IMG/VR virus record: IMGVR_UViG_3300005290_000008 | Span: 771 to 44,492 of that record | Direction: 5' to 3' (one strand) | Source of the DNA: a virus | DNA: 43,722 nucleotides | Part shown: in pieces, positions 43,513 to 43,722 of the stretch | Layout: each line of letters begins with the position of its first letter | How positions within the stretch are numbered: position 1 is the stretch's first letter | Translations under genes and position numbers: made by a program | Notes under the pieces: model-generated | Told to the model about the DNA's origin: nothing | What the model saw: only the letters and a program-made list of their open reading frames with translations | Database searches by the model: none

Positions 43513-43722
43513 TCATTACCTTGCAGCCCAATACGAAGACGGAGCAAGAGGACCGGACAAGTACGATTGCTATGGAGTTGCGAGGGAGGTAAGGCATCTG
43601 CACTGCGGAAAACGCCTACTCCCATCATTCGGATCAATCCGCAACACCCAGCCAAAAGAATTCACCCGCGCTTACCAGCAAGAATCCGCCAGCATGGAAG
43701 AGTGCGCGCCAGAACACGGAGC
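43499..43722 (+). CDS. NlpC/P60-like tail assembly protein, N-terminal fragment
   Basis: ATG 43499 lies inside the end of the HNH gene. [34 protein letters not shown] has the catalytic-cysteine pattern (D-C-x-G-L/V) of NlpC/P60 peptidases at the tail tip. They help assemble the tip and may open peptidoglycan during entry. The frame remains open at the window end. Confidence 0.82.
   Translation, partial: [74 protein letters not shown]

Noticed and set aside
1-43722. tRNA genes and CRISPR arrays
   Set aside because: No cloverleaf with a T-arm GTTCGAAnC box in a non-coding context and no regularly spaced direct repeats were seen.

Overview
The window is a 43.7-kb piece of a tailed, siphovirus-like phage genome, most likely of a Pseudomonas-type gammaproteobacterial host. 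The host guess rests on small-gene families that I associate with Pseudomonas phages, moderate GC content and GGAGG ribosome sites. It is not proven by the sequence. Both ends cut through genes: a tail-fibre C-terminus at 1-183 and an NlpC/P60 tail gene from 43499. The true genome is therefore longer, and its remaining tail-tip genes lie outside. P22/Sf6-like terminase subunits suggest headful packaging and a circularly permuted map. I see no integrase and no CI-type repressor.

Layout: (a) 285-3116, minus strand, a tightly overlapping set of small accessory genes (HTH, Zn-ribbon, Ea22-like, coiled-coil and small membrane proteins). (b) 3216-4085, plus strand, endolysin and nested Rz/Rz1 spanins. 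(c) 4033-10627, minus strand, DNA metabolism: two HTH paralogues, SSB with an HNH homing gene inserted at its start, a RecE-like exonuclease, a ProQ/FinO RNA chaperone, an N6/N4 DNA methyltransferase and one lone conserved gene. (d) 10628-10866, a divergent control region rich in dyads. (e) 10867-15169, plus strand, Cro-like HTH, O-like replication protein, DnaC-like loader, DnaB helicase and a PD-(D/E)XK nuclease. (f) 15171-21974, plus strand, a long run of small accessory genes with DUF4031, DUF6378 and a phosphoesterase. (g) 22053-22600, essentially non-coding, with a candidate structured RNA of about 400 nt ending in a strong terminator. (h) 22602-25153, small gene, holin, TerS and TerL. 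(i) 25993-29457, a portal + Mu F-like head module on the MINUS strand with a plus-strand homing gene in its middle. (j) 29518-43722, plus strand, head, neck and tail genes, interrupted by homing genes and by two minus-strand 'moron' cassettes that carry their own sigma70-like promoters.

At least five homing-type genes (three HNH, two zinc-finger/GIY-YIG-like) plus a NUMOD3-PD-(D/E)XK nuclease make this an unusually HEG-loaded genome. The three HNH genes each overlap the first codons of an essential neighbour (ssb, prohead protease, NlpC). At ssb the displaced original start is still visible.

The strongest unexplained signal is a leader RNA found twice, at 27041-27125 and 42890-42966, each time upstream of a homing gene. 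Both copies start six bases after a -10 box. Both fold as the same three-way junction with an identical CGGCCA loop and compensating changes in every helix. Both have a loop that can pair with either of two tandem downstream repeats, the second of which abuts or overlaps the ribosome site. Other notable structure: a dispersed TTCTCCGGAGAA palindrome, a recurring TGnTAAAAT extended -10 promoter before most structural genes, an 88-bp inverted repeat at one edge of the inverted portal module, and a scaffold start nested in the prohead protease gene.
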